64,000 nucleotides of DNA from Hyaloraphidium curvatum (GCA_025558095.1 JAIVFI010000022.1:642475-706474), one strand, 5' to 3'. Shown: positions 29,849-41,635, numbered from the stretch's first letter. Notes: generated by a model not told the origin, from the letters alone. A program made the numbers and translations.

Positions 29849-30730
29849 TTACTTTCTCCCCGCCGGTGCCTGCAGACCGCCGCACCCCGGCGCGTCGTGA
29901 ACCAGCAAGGGGCGGGGGAACTGCACGAACCCCGAGACGGGCACCGACGACGGCGCCGACGCGCTGCGCTGCCCCATCGGCGCGGGAACCGCGAAGAACG
30001 CGGGCAGGGGGGCGGTGGCGGGCGCCGAGGCGGGGGCGGGAGGGCGGGGGAGGGTGACGGCGATCGGCGGGGCGGGGACCGGGGCGCGGGGCGCGGGGGA
30101 GCGCGAGCGCGAGCCGGAGGTGCGCTTGCCGCCCTGCTGCATCGCCGGGGCGGCGGTGCCGAAGCGGGCCTCGAGGGCGGCGAGGCGCCCGGCGAGGTGG
30201 TCGACCCTGCTTGCGAGGATGTCGTCGTCGCGCACGCCGGTGGCGTACACGGTGGCGAGGTCGGCGCGCAGGGAGGAGAGCTGGCTGCGGAGGTCGGCCA
30301 GGTCGGAGGAGGGCGGCTGGGGGCGCTCGGCGAGGAGAGGGGCGAGGGAGCCGGCGAGGTCCGGGAGGAGGCGGGCGAGCTCGGCGGCGACGGCGGTGCG
30401 GATGGCGGCGTCGAAGTCGGCCGAAGAGGCGGTGGGCAGCTGGGCTGGTTGTCCGGCGCCGGGCAGACCGGGGGGGTGCGGCTGCGCGGGGTCGGAAGCC
30501 CTCCGCTGCAGGCTGGGCGCCGAGCTCGTGCGCTGCCTCGCCCAGCCCTCGCCAGCCTTGTCCCCGTCCGAGCCGGTGCGGTACATTCGGGGCTGGCTCG
30601 ACAGTGCGACGAGCACGGCGGAGGCGTCGGCGTGGGCGTCGTCGTCCGAGGGCGCGTCTTCGTCGGGGCGCAGCAGGCCCTCGGCCGCCAGCGCGGCCGC
30701 GAGCCGCTCGTGCACGTCGCGCAGCGGCAT
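29849..30730 (-). CDS. Disordered protein with central coiled coil, unknown
   Basis: 293 codons, ATG 30730 (MPLRDVHERLAAALAAEGLL) to TAA 29849. The N-terminus has an amphipathic helix and an acidic patch (DEDAPSDDDAHAD). Residues about 105-185 form a helical stretch with heptads (FDAAIRTAVAAELARLL, DLADLRSQLSSLRADLATVY, VDHLAGRLAALEARFG). The rest is Pro/Ser/Ala-rich. Codon choice and the intact frame support a real gene. No family recognised; it may be a scaffold or nuclear protein. Confidence 0.5.
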   Translation of the reverse strand: MPLRDVHERLAAALAAEGLLRPDEDAPSDDDAHADASAVLVALSSQPRMYRTGSDGDKAGEGWARQRTSSAPSLQRRASDPAQPHPPGLPGAGQPAQLPTASSADFDAAIRTAVAAELARLLPDLAGSLAPLLAERPQPPSSDLADLRSQLSSLRADLATVYATGVRDDDILASRVDHLAGRLAALEARFGTAAPAMQQGGKRTSGSRSRSPAPRAPVPAPPIAVTLPRPPAPASAPATAPLPAFFAVPAPMGQRSASAPSSVPVSGFVQFPRPLLVHDAPGCGGLQAPAGRK

Positions 30731-31679
30731 GGCGCTCCTGTTCCGACAAGGGGGCGCTCAGAGGTGGTGCGACGGTTGCGTGGGGACGCGTCCCCACCAA
30801 GCGCGCTGCGACCGGCCCCGGAGGGCCGAGCTCGACCGCGGCCTCTTCCTGCCCTCTCGCGCGGCACCGGGTTCGCCGCCTTCGCCGCAGAGCATGGAAC
30901 GACGCGGGGAGCTTGCGTGCCCCGCCCCGCGATTTTGCGGTGCCCGCCGTCGACTCGATGGGCTTTCGACTCACCGATCCGCGGAGCCAGTGACGTGGCC
31001 CCCGCTCGCCTGGGGATCGGCCGAGCGGAACGGCACGGGCATGCACAGGGAAGGTCGGGCAGCCATCCCAATCTCTGTAGCACAGTTGGAATTCAGGCAC
31101 AGGGGTCCATGTCGCCGGCGATGCGAGGCGGAGCCACCGTGGACTCGATGGGGCCGACTCGACGCATGTCGCCACACTAACCCCCATCACCTCCTTCGGC
31201 CGCGCTTTTCCGGCTCGGGGAAGCGTTGTCGCGCAGAGGACTTTCGCGGGCGCGGCCGGGCAAGGGGCGGGTCACTCGGAGGATGGGGGTGGGCGCCGGC
31301 GATGCGACTCCGGGCGCGGTGCGGCCACGCTTACCAAGCTCCTGCGGAGCCCGCCCGCAGCCCCAGGCCACCCCATCGCGCCGCAAAGTGGCGATCAATA
31401 TAAGCAGATCGGACACGTTGCGGTGCCAATGTCGCGCGCCTGCGTTTCCATCGCTGCCCGATCGCGCGTCCCGGCGCGAGCCGGAACCGGCGCCGCATCT
31501 CCGTCGTCCGAAGGCCCCTCATCTTCCTCCAGCATCCACCCATCCGGTCCATCCCATCACGCCCCGTAAGCATCCGCGAACGCCCTCCTCGCCTCCTCCA
31601 GGAACTCGGCCTCGTCCCCTGGCCACACCGCCGTCTTGCTCCGCTCCGATCTCCCTTTCCTGCCCTCCGATCGCATCAG
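30731..31679. other. Intergenic region of about 950 bp
   Basis: Separates two minus-strand genes. Contains a TATA-like AATATAAG near 31398. Frames on both strands have no recognisable motif. Confidence 0.4.
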
Positions 31680-34600
31680 TCACCCATCTTTCGCGGAGAC
31701 GAAAGGGACGTACCGCCGGTTGAATTCCGTCGCGAGGTGCAGCACCGCCCTGTACCGTTCCCCCGCGACGCCCAGGTCGAGTTCGGCCACCAGCGCGTCC
31801 CTCCGCTCCCCGGGGGGAAGCCGGGCGAGCAGATCCTCGCGGAACAGGCGGACCGCGGGGATGCCCCTCGGGGAGAGGGAGGCGGTGGGCGAGGGGGTGC
31901 GATCGGGTGCGGCGGGGACGAGCCGGGGCGGGACGGCGGAGAGCGACGCGGAGGCGTCAAGGAGGGTGGCGGTGGAGTCCCGGGGCTGCAGGTGCGCGGG
32001 AGTTTCGGGCTGCGGCGTCGAGGGCTGCCCGAGAAGCGAGAGTCCCGCCCCGCGCAGGCCAAGTCCGGTTCCAGCGGGGACGCCCCCGCCGCGTGGCTTC
32101 TTCGCAGGCGGCTCGGCGTCGCTGACGCTGTCGACCTCGACCACCTCGCGCTTCACCCCCCTTTTGAGGGGGGCGGTTGGTTTGGGGGGAGGGCGGGAGG
32201 CGGCAAGGCGGGAGGCCAGGGTGGTGCCGAGCTCGGCTTCCTCGTCCGAGTCGAGGATGAGGATGGCGTCCTCGGAGGCGGGCTCCGCGGGCAACATCTC
32301 GATCTGCTCTGTGGGTGCCACGGGCTGCGCAGTGGGCGGTTCGTGAGAGATTCGTGCCAGGGCGGGCCCGACCTGGGCCGGCGCGACGGGCTCGATGTTG
32401 GCGGGCGCATGGTCGATCGGCGCCGGCGCGGCCTCCGCCGTCGCCTCCTTCGCTCCCGGCTCCAGCTCCTGCAAACGGGACTGGGATTCCTCCGCAGCAA
32501 CGGTCGGCTCCACAGAGGGCCCCGGAGTGCCCCACGGATCCGGAGGACCGCCGAGCAGCGCGTCGATCTCCCGCTCCGTGTCTCGCGCGTCCCTCTTCAC
32601 CGGTGCCTCCTGGGATCCCGAGGCCGCCGGCGGCGCCTTACCCTCCCCGTAGGGTGTGCCTGCGGAGCCGCGTGCGGTCACCGGGGCGACGGATGCGGCG
32701 CGCTTCCCACCGCCATCTGATGCGTCCTCTTCGTCCAACGGCATCACGACGACGAAATCCCCTTCGCCCAAAACCGACGCGCGCACGAGTGCCTCCGTGT
32801 CCCTCCCAGGCGATGTACCGCGTTCTTCCGTAGCTGCGCCGACCGCACGTTCACCCTCGGGCGGGAATGCGCCTCGCGTTCCCGCGGGACGACCGCCGAG
32901 CAGCGCGTCGCTCTCCCGCACGGGGTCCTTGGCCCTTCCCTCCGAAACCTTCCCCGCGTCCCCGGTCGGAGCGTCCGCGCCGCCGAGCTCCAGGATCTCC
33001 GCTTCCACCGCCGCCAAGACGTCCTCGATCGCCGCGTCGTCCCAGTCCCCCGGCACCGCGGCCATGGACTCCGGCGCGGAAGATGCTGGGGAGCTGGTTC
33101 CGGGTGCGGGGCGGATGAAGGCGTGCAGCGGGGCGATCGGCGCGGGCGGAGGGGAGGGCAGCCGAGGCGGGGCGATCGCCGGCGCAGAGAGGGGGGCTTG
33201 GTCTCGGCGCAGGAAGCGCTCGGGAAGCGGCACAGGGTTCCTGGACAGCGGTCGCGTGGTGCGCGGGAGCGGAGCCGGCAAGCCGAACGGCCACGGCGGG
33301 AGGGGCTGCGGAGGCGCCGTCATCGGGCCGGCGCCACCCGCGCGCAGCGGCAGACGGGGCTGCTGCACTGGGATGCCGGCGGAAGCTTCCGACGGATGCC
33401 GCGCGGCGGGAGGGTGGGGCGGGGGGATGAAGAAGTTGAGCGGCAGCTGCGGGGCGGCTGGATGAGGCGCCTGCGGTGATTGGACGCCCTGCACGCGAGG
33501 GCGCACGGGGCGAATCAATCCCGCGACCTCCTCGGGGGGGATCGATCCCGACCGCGACGCCAGCCTGCCGAACGGCGAATCGGGCGGCGCGGTCTCCACC
33601 TCGCGCAGCACGCGGCGGATCTGCTCGGTGATCTGCTCCCCGGTGAGCGGCTGGCGTGCATGGGGGACGGGGGACGGCATCGGCAGCACCGGCGGCATCT
33701 GGTGCGCCGGCTGGAGCCCCGAGGAGATTGTTGCCGAAGGGTGTCCGACGGGGTGCTGAGGAGACTCGCCGCTGCCGATCGGCCTCGCGCAGCACCCGGC
33801 GGAGTTGCTCCGCGATCTGCGCCTGCGACGGCTCAGGCGGGCGTCGGAAGCCCGTCGCCGGGATCGGGAGCTGCTGAACGCGGGGAGGGGGGGGGAGAAG
33901 GGGCGATCGGTGGTCCGGAGAGGTTGCGAAGGGGTTGATCGGTATCTGTTGAACAGGGGGAGGGGGAAGGGGGAGCGGCTCGCGCTGGGCACGGGGAGGC
34001 GGCGGAAGGACGGATTCGCGGTCGGCAGGAGGAGGGGGTGAGAGTAGGAGCTCGCGCTGAGATGGGGAAAGAGGCGGGAGGAGCGGCGATCGGAGGTCCG
34101 CGGGCGGTACGCGGGGTGCGATCCGCGGCTCCCGCAGCTCTGGCGCAACGTTGCGCGGCGCCCGGGCTTTACCCGGTGTGAAGAAGTCCGTCCCGCCGTA
34201 AATCTGGATCCGATTCCCGGAACTCTCCGTCCCCGCCCTCGCGATCTCCTCCATCCTTGCCATCCTCTGCCGCCACGCTTGTTCGTTCGCCCCCTCTTCC
34301 TCACGTGCCGCCTCGCCCGTCGGGAAGAAAGCTGGTGGCGAACCGCCGAACCGGAGGAGGAGCGAGTCGGCCACGTCGACGAGGGGCGTGGGGCGGGGGA
34401 AGGCGAGGGCGGCGCAGAGGCTTTCCAGGAACCGGAGGTCAGCGGAATGAAGCAAGGGGGGCGGAGGGATCGGAGTACCCTTCAAGGAGCTCGTGGGCGT
34501 ACATGCGGGAGAGGGGGGCGTAGACGAAGGCTGAGCCGGCGGCGGGCTTGACCATCGCGAGGTAGCTGTGGGTCGAGGACTCTTGCTCTACGGTGCAGTT

Positions 34601-35102
34601 GATAGCACCGACAGCGACCGGCAACCCACCTCCACACCATCCTCAACCCGTGTTCCGTCAGCTCCTCCAACCCACACCTGCTCCGCAGCGCGTGCGGCGG
34701 CACCCTCGCCGTCTTTGCCAGGCAGGCGGCGTCGAACGGCGTGAGCGGGATCTTGGCGGGGGCGGGGGATTCCCGGCGCGGTGTGGGTTCGGTAGGGGCG
34801 GTGGAGGAGGCGCGGGAGGGCGGAGCGGGCTGAAGGGCGGCCGGGGGAGGGGAGTCGGGCGGGGAGGCGCCCGCACGCGTGGCGGTCCCGTCGTCCGCAC
34901 CGGCCTCAACCGGCCGCGGTAACACCCTCCTCCGGCGCACATGCGGTCGACCGGCAGTCTGAGGAGGTCGCTGGACCTCTGCCGGCGCGCCGGAGGCCGG
35001 CGGTGGAGCGGGAGCCGGAGCGGCCGGGGAAGGCTGCCCCGCGCCCCCGCCGCCAAAGAGCGACTGCAGGAACGCGAGGTCGTCGTCGAGCATTCCCTCC
35101 AT
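31680..35102 (-). CDS. Very large Pro-rich, mostly disordered protein (about 1,080 residues), unknown
   Basis: The start MEGMLDDDLAFLQSLFGGGG (ATG 35102) opens a Pro-rich exon with the small globular part IPLTPFDAACLAKTARVPPH. Introns then join to SSTHSYLAMVKPAAGSAFVY / PLSRMYAHELLEG, and to LCAALAFPRPTPLVDVADSL. A possible 55-nt intron (GTCTCC...CTCCAG, around 33726-33780) links the long middle exons. Two related units, AQIAEQLRRVLREADRQRR and EQITEQIRRVLREVETAP, and two further units, ESDALLGGRPAG and EIDALLGGPPDP, show internal duplication. The C-terminus, VRLFREDLLARLPPGERRDA and GERYRAVLHLATEFNRRYVP, is globular. KRGVKREVVEVDS and AKKPRGGG could be nuclear signals. I do not recognise a family. 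Exon joins are moderately certain; the frame is open for more than 3 kb, which argues for a real gene. Confidence 0.55.
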
Positions 35103-35696
35103 TCCGGGACCTCCGCGGTGCGCGCCCGGCTCGGGGCGAGCAACCTGGACCGCGGGTTTTGCGGGTCGTCGTTCTTGTGCGACGGATGCGGGCTGCCCGG
35201 CGGACCGAAACACCAGGGGTGTCTTTCACGACAGCTCAATCCGGTCGACCCAAAGGGAATCGCCAGATCCGATTATGATTTATGCTGAAAAGCAGCGGAT
35301 GCACTGGGAGGCTTTCACGGGGTTTCCCGCCCCGGATGCCCTGCGTCCACGTCCACCTTTCGGGCAACACTTGGAAGGCATCTCGCCGGGCACCCATCCA
35401 GATCCCGCGCCATCACTGCAGCTCTGACCACTCCGGTCTCGTAGTCGCGAACCTTGCCACTCGGGTGGTTCCGGCGGCGGCCCCGCGTTTGCCGCCCGGC
35501 CGCAACCGGCCACGGTGAATCGGACCCTTCGACGGCAGAAAACGGCCGTCCACAGGAGGGCCGCGCCCGGCCGAATCCCACCCGCCGGCGATGTTGCGAA
35601 GGCCTTGAATCTCCCGACCGTTTCCCGCCCCCCGCTGGGTGCGCGAGGGCGACGCTGGGTCGGTGCGGCTCCGTGCGGCGCAACCCCCCGCGGGCG
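35103..35696. other. Divergent intergenic region
   Basis: Between the minus-strand Pro-rich gene (ATG 35102) and the plus-strand TF-domain gene (ATG 35697), so it should carry both promoters. No TATA box or other clear element is seen. The plus-strand frame is open from 35454, so an earlier start of the TF-domain gene is possible. Confidence 0.45.
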
Positions 35697-37699
35697 ATGG
35701 GCGAGCGGACGGCGCCGTCGGGCGACGATGACCGATTGCTGATCGCCCTCGCCGCGGGGCTGCGGGTTTCGGCCGACGCTGCGGACGCCGGGAGGGGCGG
35801 GGCACGCAGCGGGGGAGGCGCCTCGGACGGAGGCAGCGACGCCGCGTGGTCGGATGCCCCGCCAGACGGCGATGGAGAGCCGGAAGCGCAGCTGGCCAAA
35901 CGGCCGCCACACCCGCGGCCAACGAGCCTGCTGGACTCGGGCTGGAGCGGGTATTCGGCCTCCCTCCCCCCGGAGGCGGCCGCCCCTGCCTCGGACCCCT
36001 GGCGGGCGGCCTTTGGCGCGGGAGGCGGGCTGCCGAGGCCGATGCGGACGTTTCCAGCCCCATCGCCGGCCGCAGACGTCGCCCCGCTCAGCGCACCGGC
36101 TCCCCCCTCCGAGCTGCTCTTCCCGGCCATCGCCCGCTTCTTCGAGGTGTTCCACCCGCTGTTCCCCGTGGTGCACAAAGCCACCTTCGAGGCCTCGCTC
36201 GCCGGGCAGCCCTCACCGGTGTACGCCGGCACCCGCCCGCTGGCCCTGGCCTACGCCGCCGCGGCAGTCGGGGCGTTCCACCTCCCCGCCGAGCCCGAGC
36301 AGGCGCGGGTGCGGTTCGCCAGGCTGTGCTGCGACCGCGCGCGGGACCTGCTCCTCGCCGGCCGCGCGTCGCCCGTCGAGGAGGCCTTCGCGCTGGCCCT
36401 CATTCTGAACGTGATGCTGGTCGCGGGCGTCCCGGGGAGGATGGCCCACCCCTTGCAGAGGTGCGGCCGGCTGGCGGAGGCGCTCTACCTCTCCCTCCCC
36501 GAGGAACCCCCCTCCACCCCCGACGAGTGGGTGTACAGGGAGCAGGTCCTCCGCCTCCGGATATTCTACTGCGCCTTCGACCTCGGCGCAGCCTTCAACG
36601 CCGGCCGTCCGGCGCTGTCGAGCTACTTCCACCCGCACCGCAGCCCGCTCCCGTGCGGAGAGGCCTTCTTCGACCACCCCTTCCCCGGCGCCGCGTTCGA
36701 CGCCCTCACCTCCTGGAGGGAGTCCGAAGGAGGCGAGCCGTGCGTGCGGTACCCGGCCAAGGACTGGCGTGAGATCTCGGGCACCTTCTCCCACCTCTCC
36801 TCCCTCTCGGCCTCGCCCTCGGGCAGCGTGCTCTGCGCCCTCATGCTCTCCAACTACGTCCGCCACCTCCGCATGGCCCTCGGCCGCTCCGACGCCTCCT
36901 CCCCGCTGAACGACCGCCGCACCGCCGCCGGCGGGCTGGTAGGCGCATGCGACGCCGCGCTCCGCGCGCTCCCCCCGGATCTCGGCACCGCCCTGTCGCA
37001 GGGCGACCCCGCACCCCTCCTCCGCTCCCGGGGCTTCGCCGACCCCGCGCATGCCTACTCGCTCCTGCACTCGCACCTCTTCTCCGAGGTCCACGTGGCC
37101 GACCGCCTCCACGCCGCCGGCTTCCGCGCCTCCTGCGCCGCGCGGCACCTCCGCCTCGCGCGGTGCCTCGAACAGCTGCTGCGCGCGGATCCGCCGGGGG
37201 ACAGGTGCCACCACGTGCTGATGGCCCCCGCGTACGTCGCGGGGAGGTACCTGCTCGCGGATCTGGTCGGGGAGGAGCCGCGCGGGCCGGACGAGGGGGG
37301 CGAGGGGCGGGAGAGGAGGAGGAGGGAGCTGGGGAGGGGGGTGCGGGCCGTGGGGAGGTTCTTGGAGAGGCTGGGGAGGGTGTACGGGCTCCAGCGTGGG
37401 TTTTCGTCGTGCGGCGGGGGTTCCGTATTGTTCTGACCCCGGGTGACGTTGCAGCGCGCAAGGTGGCGAGGGCGTTCGCCGGGGACGTCGCGGCCGCGGG
37501 TTTCGGGCCCGGCGGTCCCGCGCCGCTGCCCGAGGACTCGAGCGACCTGCAGGAGGACGACGGGGGGTTCGTGCCCGGGCCGCCCGAGGGCGGGGAGGAG
37601 GCGAGGTTCTTTGGGGACGTGCTGCTTTCGGGCAAGGTGAGGTGGGAGTCGTTTGCGGCGGGCAAGGGCGGACCGGGGTCTCCGGGGAGCCTGGGTTAG
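35697..37699 (+). CDS. Fungal transcription-factor domain protein 2 (no Zn2Cys6 cluster)
   Basis: Preferred ATG 35697 (MGERTAPSGDDDRLLIALAA) because the open frame upstream is Arg/Pro-rich and lacks a paralogous counterpart. Exon 1 runs to 37395; the intron 37396-37454 (GTGGGT...GTTGCAG) joins VYGLQ to RKVARAFAGDVAAAGF; stop at 37699. About 645 residues. The middle homology domain has IARFFEVFHPLFPVVHKATF, LALAYAAAAVGAFHLP, ARLCCDRARDLLLAGR, LALILNVMLVAGVPGRMAHP and LRLRIFYCAFDLGAAFNAGR, matching the gene at 26487 throughout. No zinc cluster is visible. The C-terminus is acidic and ends GKVRWESFAAGKGG. Likely nuclear, role unknown. Confidence 0.75.
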
Positions 37700-38002
37700 G
37701 CGGACTATGAGGGTGGGGGATGAAGCGGTGGCTAGATCGCGGACAGTGGTGTGCTGGCGCTTGGCAGTTCGAATTGAGGCTGGGGGCGGGCCGATCGGCG
37801 GCAAATCACTGCCCCAGGGAGCACGACATGGGATTGCTGTAGCAGCTAAACTGTCCCCCGGTGCTTAGAGAAAGGATCAGACGGAATTGCTGCCGGACTA
37901 CGCCGGGCACGGGATCGAACAACCCGGCGACAGCCGCCCGCGTGCCGCCCGCTCAGCATTCCCTTGCCAAGCCCCGAAACTCCAGAATCGGCCGGCCGCG
38001 CG

Positions 38003-39378
38003 ATGACCGCCCGAATACCGGCCTCCCGGCGCCGCCGGGTCATCTCCCTCTTGTACTTGTGCCTGCTGCTCGTTCTCGGGCTGGGGGCGGGGGGGGCGGC
38101 GGCAGGGTCCCCCCGACCCCGCCGGCTCCCCGCCGACAACACCGCGCCGGTGGCCCCTCCCCTGCCCCGCCAGGCCGGCAACGACAGCGCCCCCGCCTGC
38201 CTCGTCGACGCCGTCGCCCTCTCCGTCGCTGGCTTTTCCTTCGCCGCCCGCACCGCCACCGCCGAGCTCCGCGTCCTCGCCGTGTGCTCGTCGCAGATGG
38301 GCGTGACCGACGTGCTCCGCCTCGTGGGCCCGCAGGGCGACGGCAGCGTGCAGGTCTCGGCCCAGGGCGGCGCGCCGTTGCCCGCCGAGGCGCAGGCGCA
38401 GCTGCCGGGGATGGTGTGGATGGCCGCGGCGCAGTACCGCGCCGACGTGCGGGCGCGGTTCGAGCTAAAGTACTACCCGTTCGATCGGATAAGGGTGCCG
38501 GTGGCGCTCGAGGCGACCAAGCCGTGGGGGGACATGGAGGTGCGGTTCGGGCTGCTGGACGCCAACCCCGGGTCGAGGATCGGCAACGGGTTCTTCACGG
38601 ACGAGGCGCTGATGCTCCAGGGCCTTCCCATCGTGGTGGCGGGGAACTTTGGCTACGTTCCGGACTCGTTCGGCGCCCAGGCGCCCGAGTTTGCGCGGTT
38701 CACGTTCGAGTACGAGTTCCGGAGGGACGACGTGACGACGTTCGTGCAGGTCATGCTGGCGAGCTACCTGGCCTTCATGCTCAGCGTGTCGTCGCTGGCG
38801 CTGCCGGTGGAGGAGCACTTTGACTCGCGGATGGGGATCCTGGGCGCAAGGTGGGCCGCGGCAGCGCCGGGACGCTTCGGCGAAACTCACGCCTCCACAG
38901 CATCTTCGTCGTCGTCCTCACCATGTCGGCCCTCTCGACCTTCCTCGGCTACCCCGCCACCATGACCCTGGGGGACTACATAACCCTCTCGACGCTCTTC
39001 CTCATCGGCCTCATCTTTGTCGAGAGCATCTGCGAAAAGTGGCTCGTGCTGCACCGCCGGGCCAAGGAGGACGACGCCGAGGCGCTCCACAGGGCTTTCG
39101 GCAACGGCGCCGAGGACGTGGACGGTGCTGACAAGGCCGCGGCCGAGGGCACCAACGGCGCCCTGCGTCACCGCGGCCCGCGTGCGCCCGCGGGTGCAGG
39201 GGTCGAGATGCCCGTGGTCGACGCGCCCCCGCGCCGCTCGGTGTTCTGCTTCGGCGCGTGCCCGCGGCCCAAGGGGGCCGAGTGGATGTCGCTGTGGACC
39301 GCGGTGACAGTGAGCATTGCGTACGTCGGGATCAACGTCGGGCTGCTCGTCGGGTACAGGGCGCCGCCGGGGGGCTGA
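38003..39378 (+). CDS. Pentameric ligand-gated ion channel (Cys-loop receptor superfamily, prokaryotic type)
   Basis: Two exons; the intron 38851-38900 (GTGGGC...TCCACAG) joins MGILGA to SIFVVVLTMSALSTFLGYPA, about 440 residues. ATG 38003 is followed by a signal peptide (VISLLYLCLLLVLGLGAGG). The extracellular domain carries the signature ARFELKYYPFDRIRVPVALE; flanking cysteines of a Cys-loop are absent, as in bacterial channels. Four membrane segments are in the right order: M1 FVQVMLASYLAFMLSVSSLA, M2 SIFVVVLTMSALSTFLG, M3 YITLSTLFLIGLIFVESI, then a 90-residue loop, and M4 MSLWTAVTVSIAYVGINVGL. The family forms ligand- or proton-gated pores in the plasma membrane. Ligand and ion choice are unknown. 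Such channels are generally thought to be missing from fungi. Confidence 0.85.
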
Positions 39379-40573
39379 GATGGTCGGAGGGATCGGTTAG
39401 GCTGTCGCGTGCCGGGCTTCGATGCAATGCGTCGCGCTGCCTCGGCAGACCGTTTTCGCGGCCGGCCGGCCGTACCGGTCGCGGCCCCGAGGGCCCCGCC
39501 TGGCTGCCGCTGGGTCTCCGGGCTGTGTCGATGTCCCCCTGTTCCCGGTCCACGCCCCCGCAGTAGGACGCCGCCCCACGTCCTGCGGGAGGGCCCCATC
39601 CTGACGACGTGCGCGCAGTGTACGGTGTGCGGGCCGTTTTCGGGGATTCGAGGGGAGCGCAACGCCGCTAGATAGAACGTTGGCTGGGCAGGGAGCGACG
39701 TCACAGGCCGGGACGGTCGGTTCGGCATGTCGGATTCGGCGAGGTGTCGAGTGGAAAGAGGCATGTCGGACGTCGGAGCAGCGGTGGTCATCCCCAAAAG
39801 GGAACTGGATCGCAAGGGTCGGTGGGACGCTCCGGTCCGCAAGGGCCCCGCACCCCGGCGGGTCGGAAACACTTCCGACGGGGAACAGTCCGCTCGGGTC
39901 GATTCGAGCGGCTGTTGGTGCGGAACGGCGCGCCGGATGCGCGGGGAAAGCGGCCGACGGACCCGAGGGTAGTGAGGCCGAGGGATACAGCGCCACCCGG
40001 GGTCCGGGGCGGCAACCGGTGCCGAGGGGCAGACCAAGCGGCCCGATGTTCGAGTTCTTTGGACCGGCCATTCGGAGCGCACGGGGTGGCCGGGAAATGC
40101 GGGGGAGGGGAGCGGTCGATGTGGCGCCATCGAGTCATAGGAAGGGACGGGGGTGAGTGCGGGTGCCCAATCGCCCTGGAGGCGGGAATGGCGGCGATGT
40201 CGGACGATTCGATCATGCCGAATGTGATGTCTCCCGCCATCTGCAGCGCCCGGCGGCCGCCGGCGGCCGTGCGGCGGCCGAGGGACGGGTCGCGAATCGG
40301 GAGGGCGGACGGTCGGGGTCCAGACCGCGCACCGGCCCTGTGACTCGACGCGCACGGGGGCCGCCGGGAGGGGACATCCGGGCCGTGCGAGGGGCGCGGC
40401 GACTTGAGGAGGGGGCCGGATGAGCCTGCCCGTGCGTCAAGGTAGCGCAGGAGGCGTCGGATGAAAATTCGCGCGAGGTTCGAAGCGGCCCGAAAAAAAG
40501 ATCGAGCGTCCCGGCCGCCGACCGCCCTCGTCGACCGGCGAAATCGCGACCACTCACACCAGCGCCCGCAGAC
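39379..40573. other. Intergenic region of about 1.2 kb
   Basis: Open frames up to 640 codons cross it on the minus strand, overlapping the channel and the next gene, but they are Arg/Pro-rich shadows of GC-rich DNA with no motif. I see no gene that can be supported. The promoter of the gene at 40574 should be in its last part. Confidence 0.45.
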
Positions 40574-41635
40574 ATGGCCGCGCAGACAGCGGCCGCTCCC
40601 GCCGAGGCGCGGGGAGCGCACGCCGCGGCGGCGCAGGCGGAGGCAGACGATGCGGCGGCCGCCGGCCCGATGCTGCTGTCCGCGACGCGGGCATCGTCGC
40701 TCCTGGGCACCGGCAGCCTGGACATCGGCGCGTGGCTGGCGGCGGCCGGCGCGCACGGCAGCGACGGCGGCGACCGGGACGACGCGGCCGCCGCCCTGCT
40801 CGCCACGGCCGACGCCCTGTTCGGTGCCGACTCGTTCGGGCTGCTGGACTGCCTGAATCTGCCGGCGACGCCGCTGCCCGGGGACGCCGCGCCCGCCGAC
40901 GCCGCGGTCATCGACCTCGGCGGCCTGCTCGCCCCGCTGGCCCCGCCCGCCCCGCCCCATCTGGACCCGCACGGCCCGCCCACGCCGCCCGCCTCGGAGC
41001 GCACCGCGGGCGACTCGGGCGACCTGCGCGCCGCCTACCTCAATGCCGTGCTGCCCCTCGACGGCCCGCCTGCCCCCGATCCGCGGCCCGCCCCCCCGAT
41101 CCCCGCGTGGCACTCGCCCGCCCTCTCCGCCGCCGCCTCGCCGCCGCCGCCCGGCGCTGGCACCCTCGCGCCCGCCGCCCTCTTCGCCCCGCTGTTCCCC
41201 GCGCAGCTGCCCGCGGCCTCCCCCAAGCGCGCGAGGCGCACCCCGCCCGCGGACCCCAGCTCGCCGGGCAGCGACTCGACGCTCTCCCTCGCAGCCGACC
41301 GCGCCTCCTTCTTTGTCGCCGACAACGCGGGCAACCTCACCACCATCTCCTTCCCGCGCACCGCCTTCCTTCCCCTCTCGGGCGCCGCGGGGCAGCCCGC
41401 AAAGCGCCGCCGCGTCTCGGAGCCCGACGTCCCCGGCCACCTCGAGCTGGACCTCTCCTTCGACACCCTGTTCGGCCGGCGCGGGACGGGGTCGCCTTCC
41501 GCAACCAGAAGTCCGCCAGCGTCGCCGAGGAGGGCGAGCTTCTCGGCGCTGGGGGAGAGGATGCGCGGGCTCAACGTGAGGGACGTGGCGGCGATGCGGG
41601 CGCAGGCGATCCGCTCCGCCGTCGGGGCCCTGTGA
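40574..41635 (+). CDS. Ala/Pro-rich protein with nuclear signals, unknown
   Basis: 353 codons without intron, ATG 40574 to TGA 41635. Composition is dominated by Ala, Pro, Asp and Gly up to residue 215. Two basic clusters, SPKRARRTPP and AKRRRVSEPD, look like nuclear localisation signals and the latter like a kinase site. A more ordered segment, RASFFVADNAGNLTTISFPR, lies between them, and FSALGERMRGLNVRDVAAMR ends the protein in a helix. Probably a nuclear regulatory protein. No DNA-binding domain is recognised. Confidence 0.5.
   Translation: MAAQTAAAPAEARGAHAAAAQAEADDAAAAGPMLLSATRASSLLGTGSLDIGAWLAAAGAHGSDGGDRDDAAAALLATADALFGADSFGLLDCLNLPATPLPGDAAPADAAVIDLGGLLAPLAPPAPPHLDPHGPPTPPASERTAGDSGDLRAAYLNAVLPLDGPPAPDPRPAPPIPAWHSPALSAAASPPPPGAGTLAPAALFAPLFPAQLPAASPKRARRTPPADPSSPGSDSTLSLAADRASFFVADNAGNLTTISFPRTAFLPLSGAAGQPAKRRRVSEPDVPGHLELDLSFDTLFGRRGTGSPSATRSPPASPRRASFSALGERMRGLNVRDVAAMRAQAIRSAVGAL

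Noticed and set aside
35454-35696. N-terminal extension of TF-domain protein 2 as a zinc cluster
   Set aside because: The extension has scattered cysteines (RRRCCEGL, GCARATLGRCG) but no CX2CX6C spacing, and has no counterpart in the paralogue.
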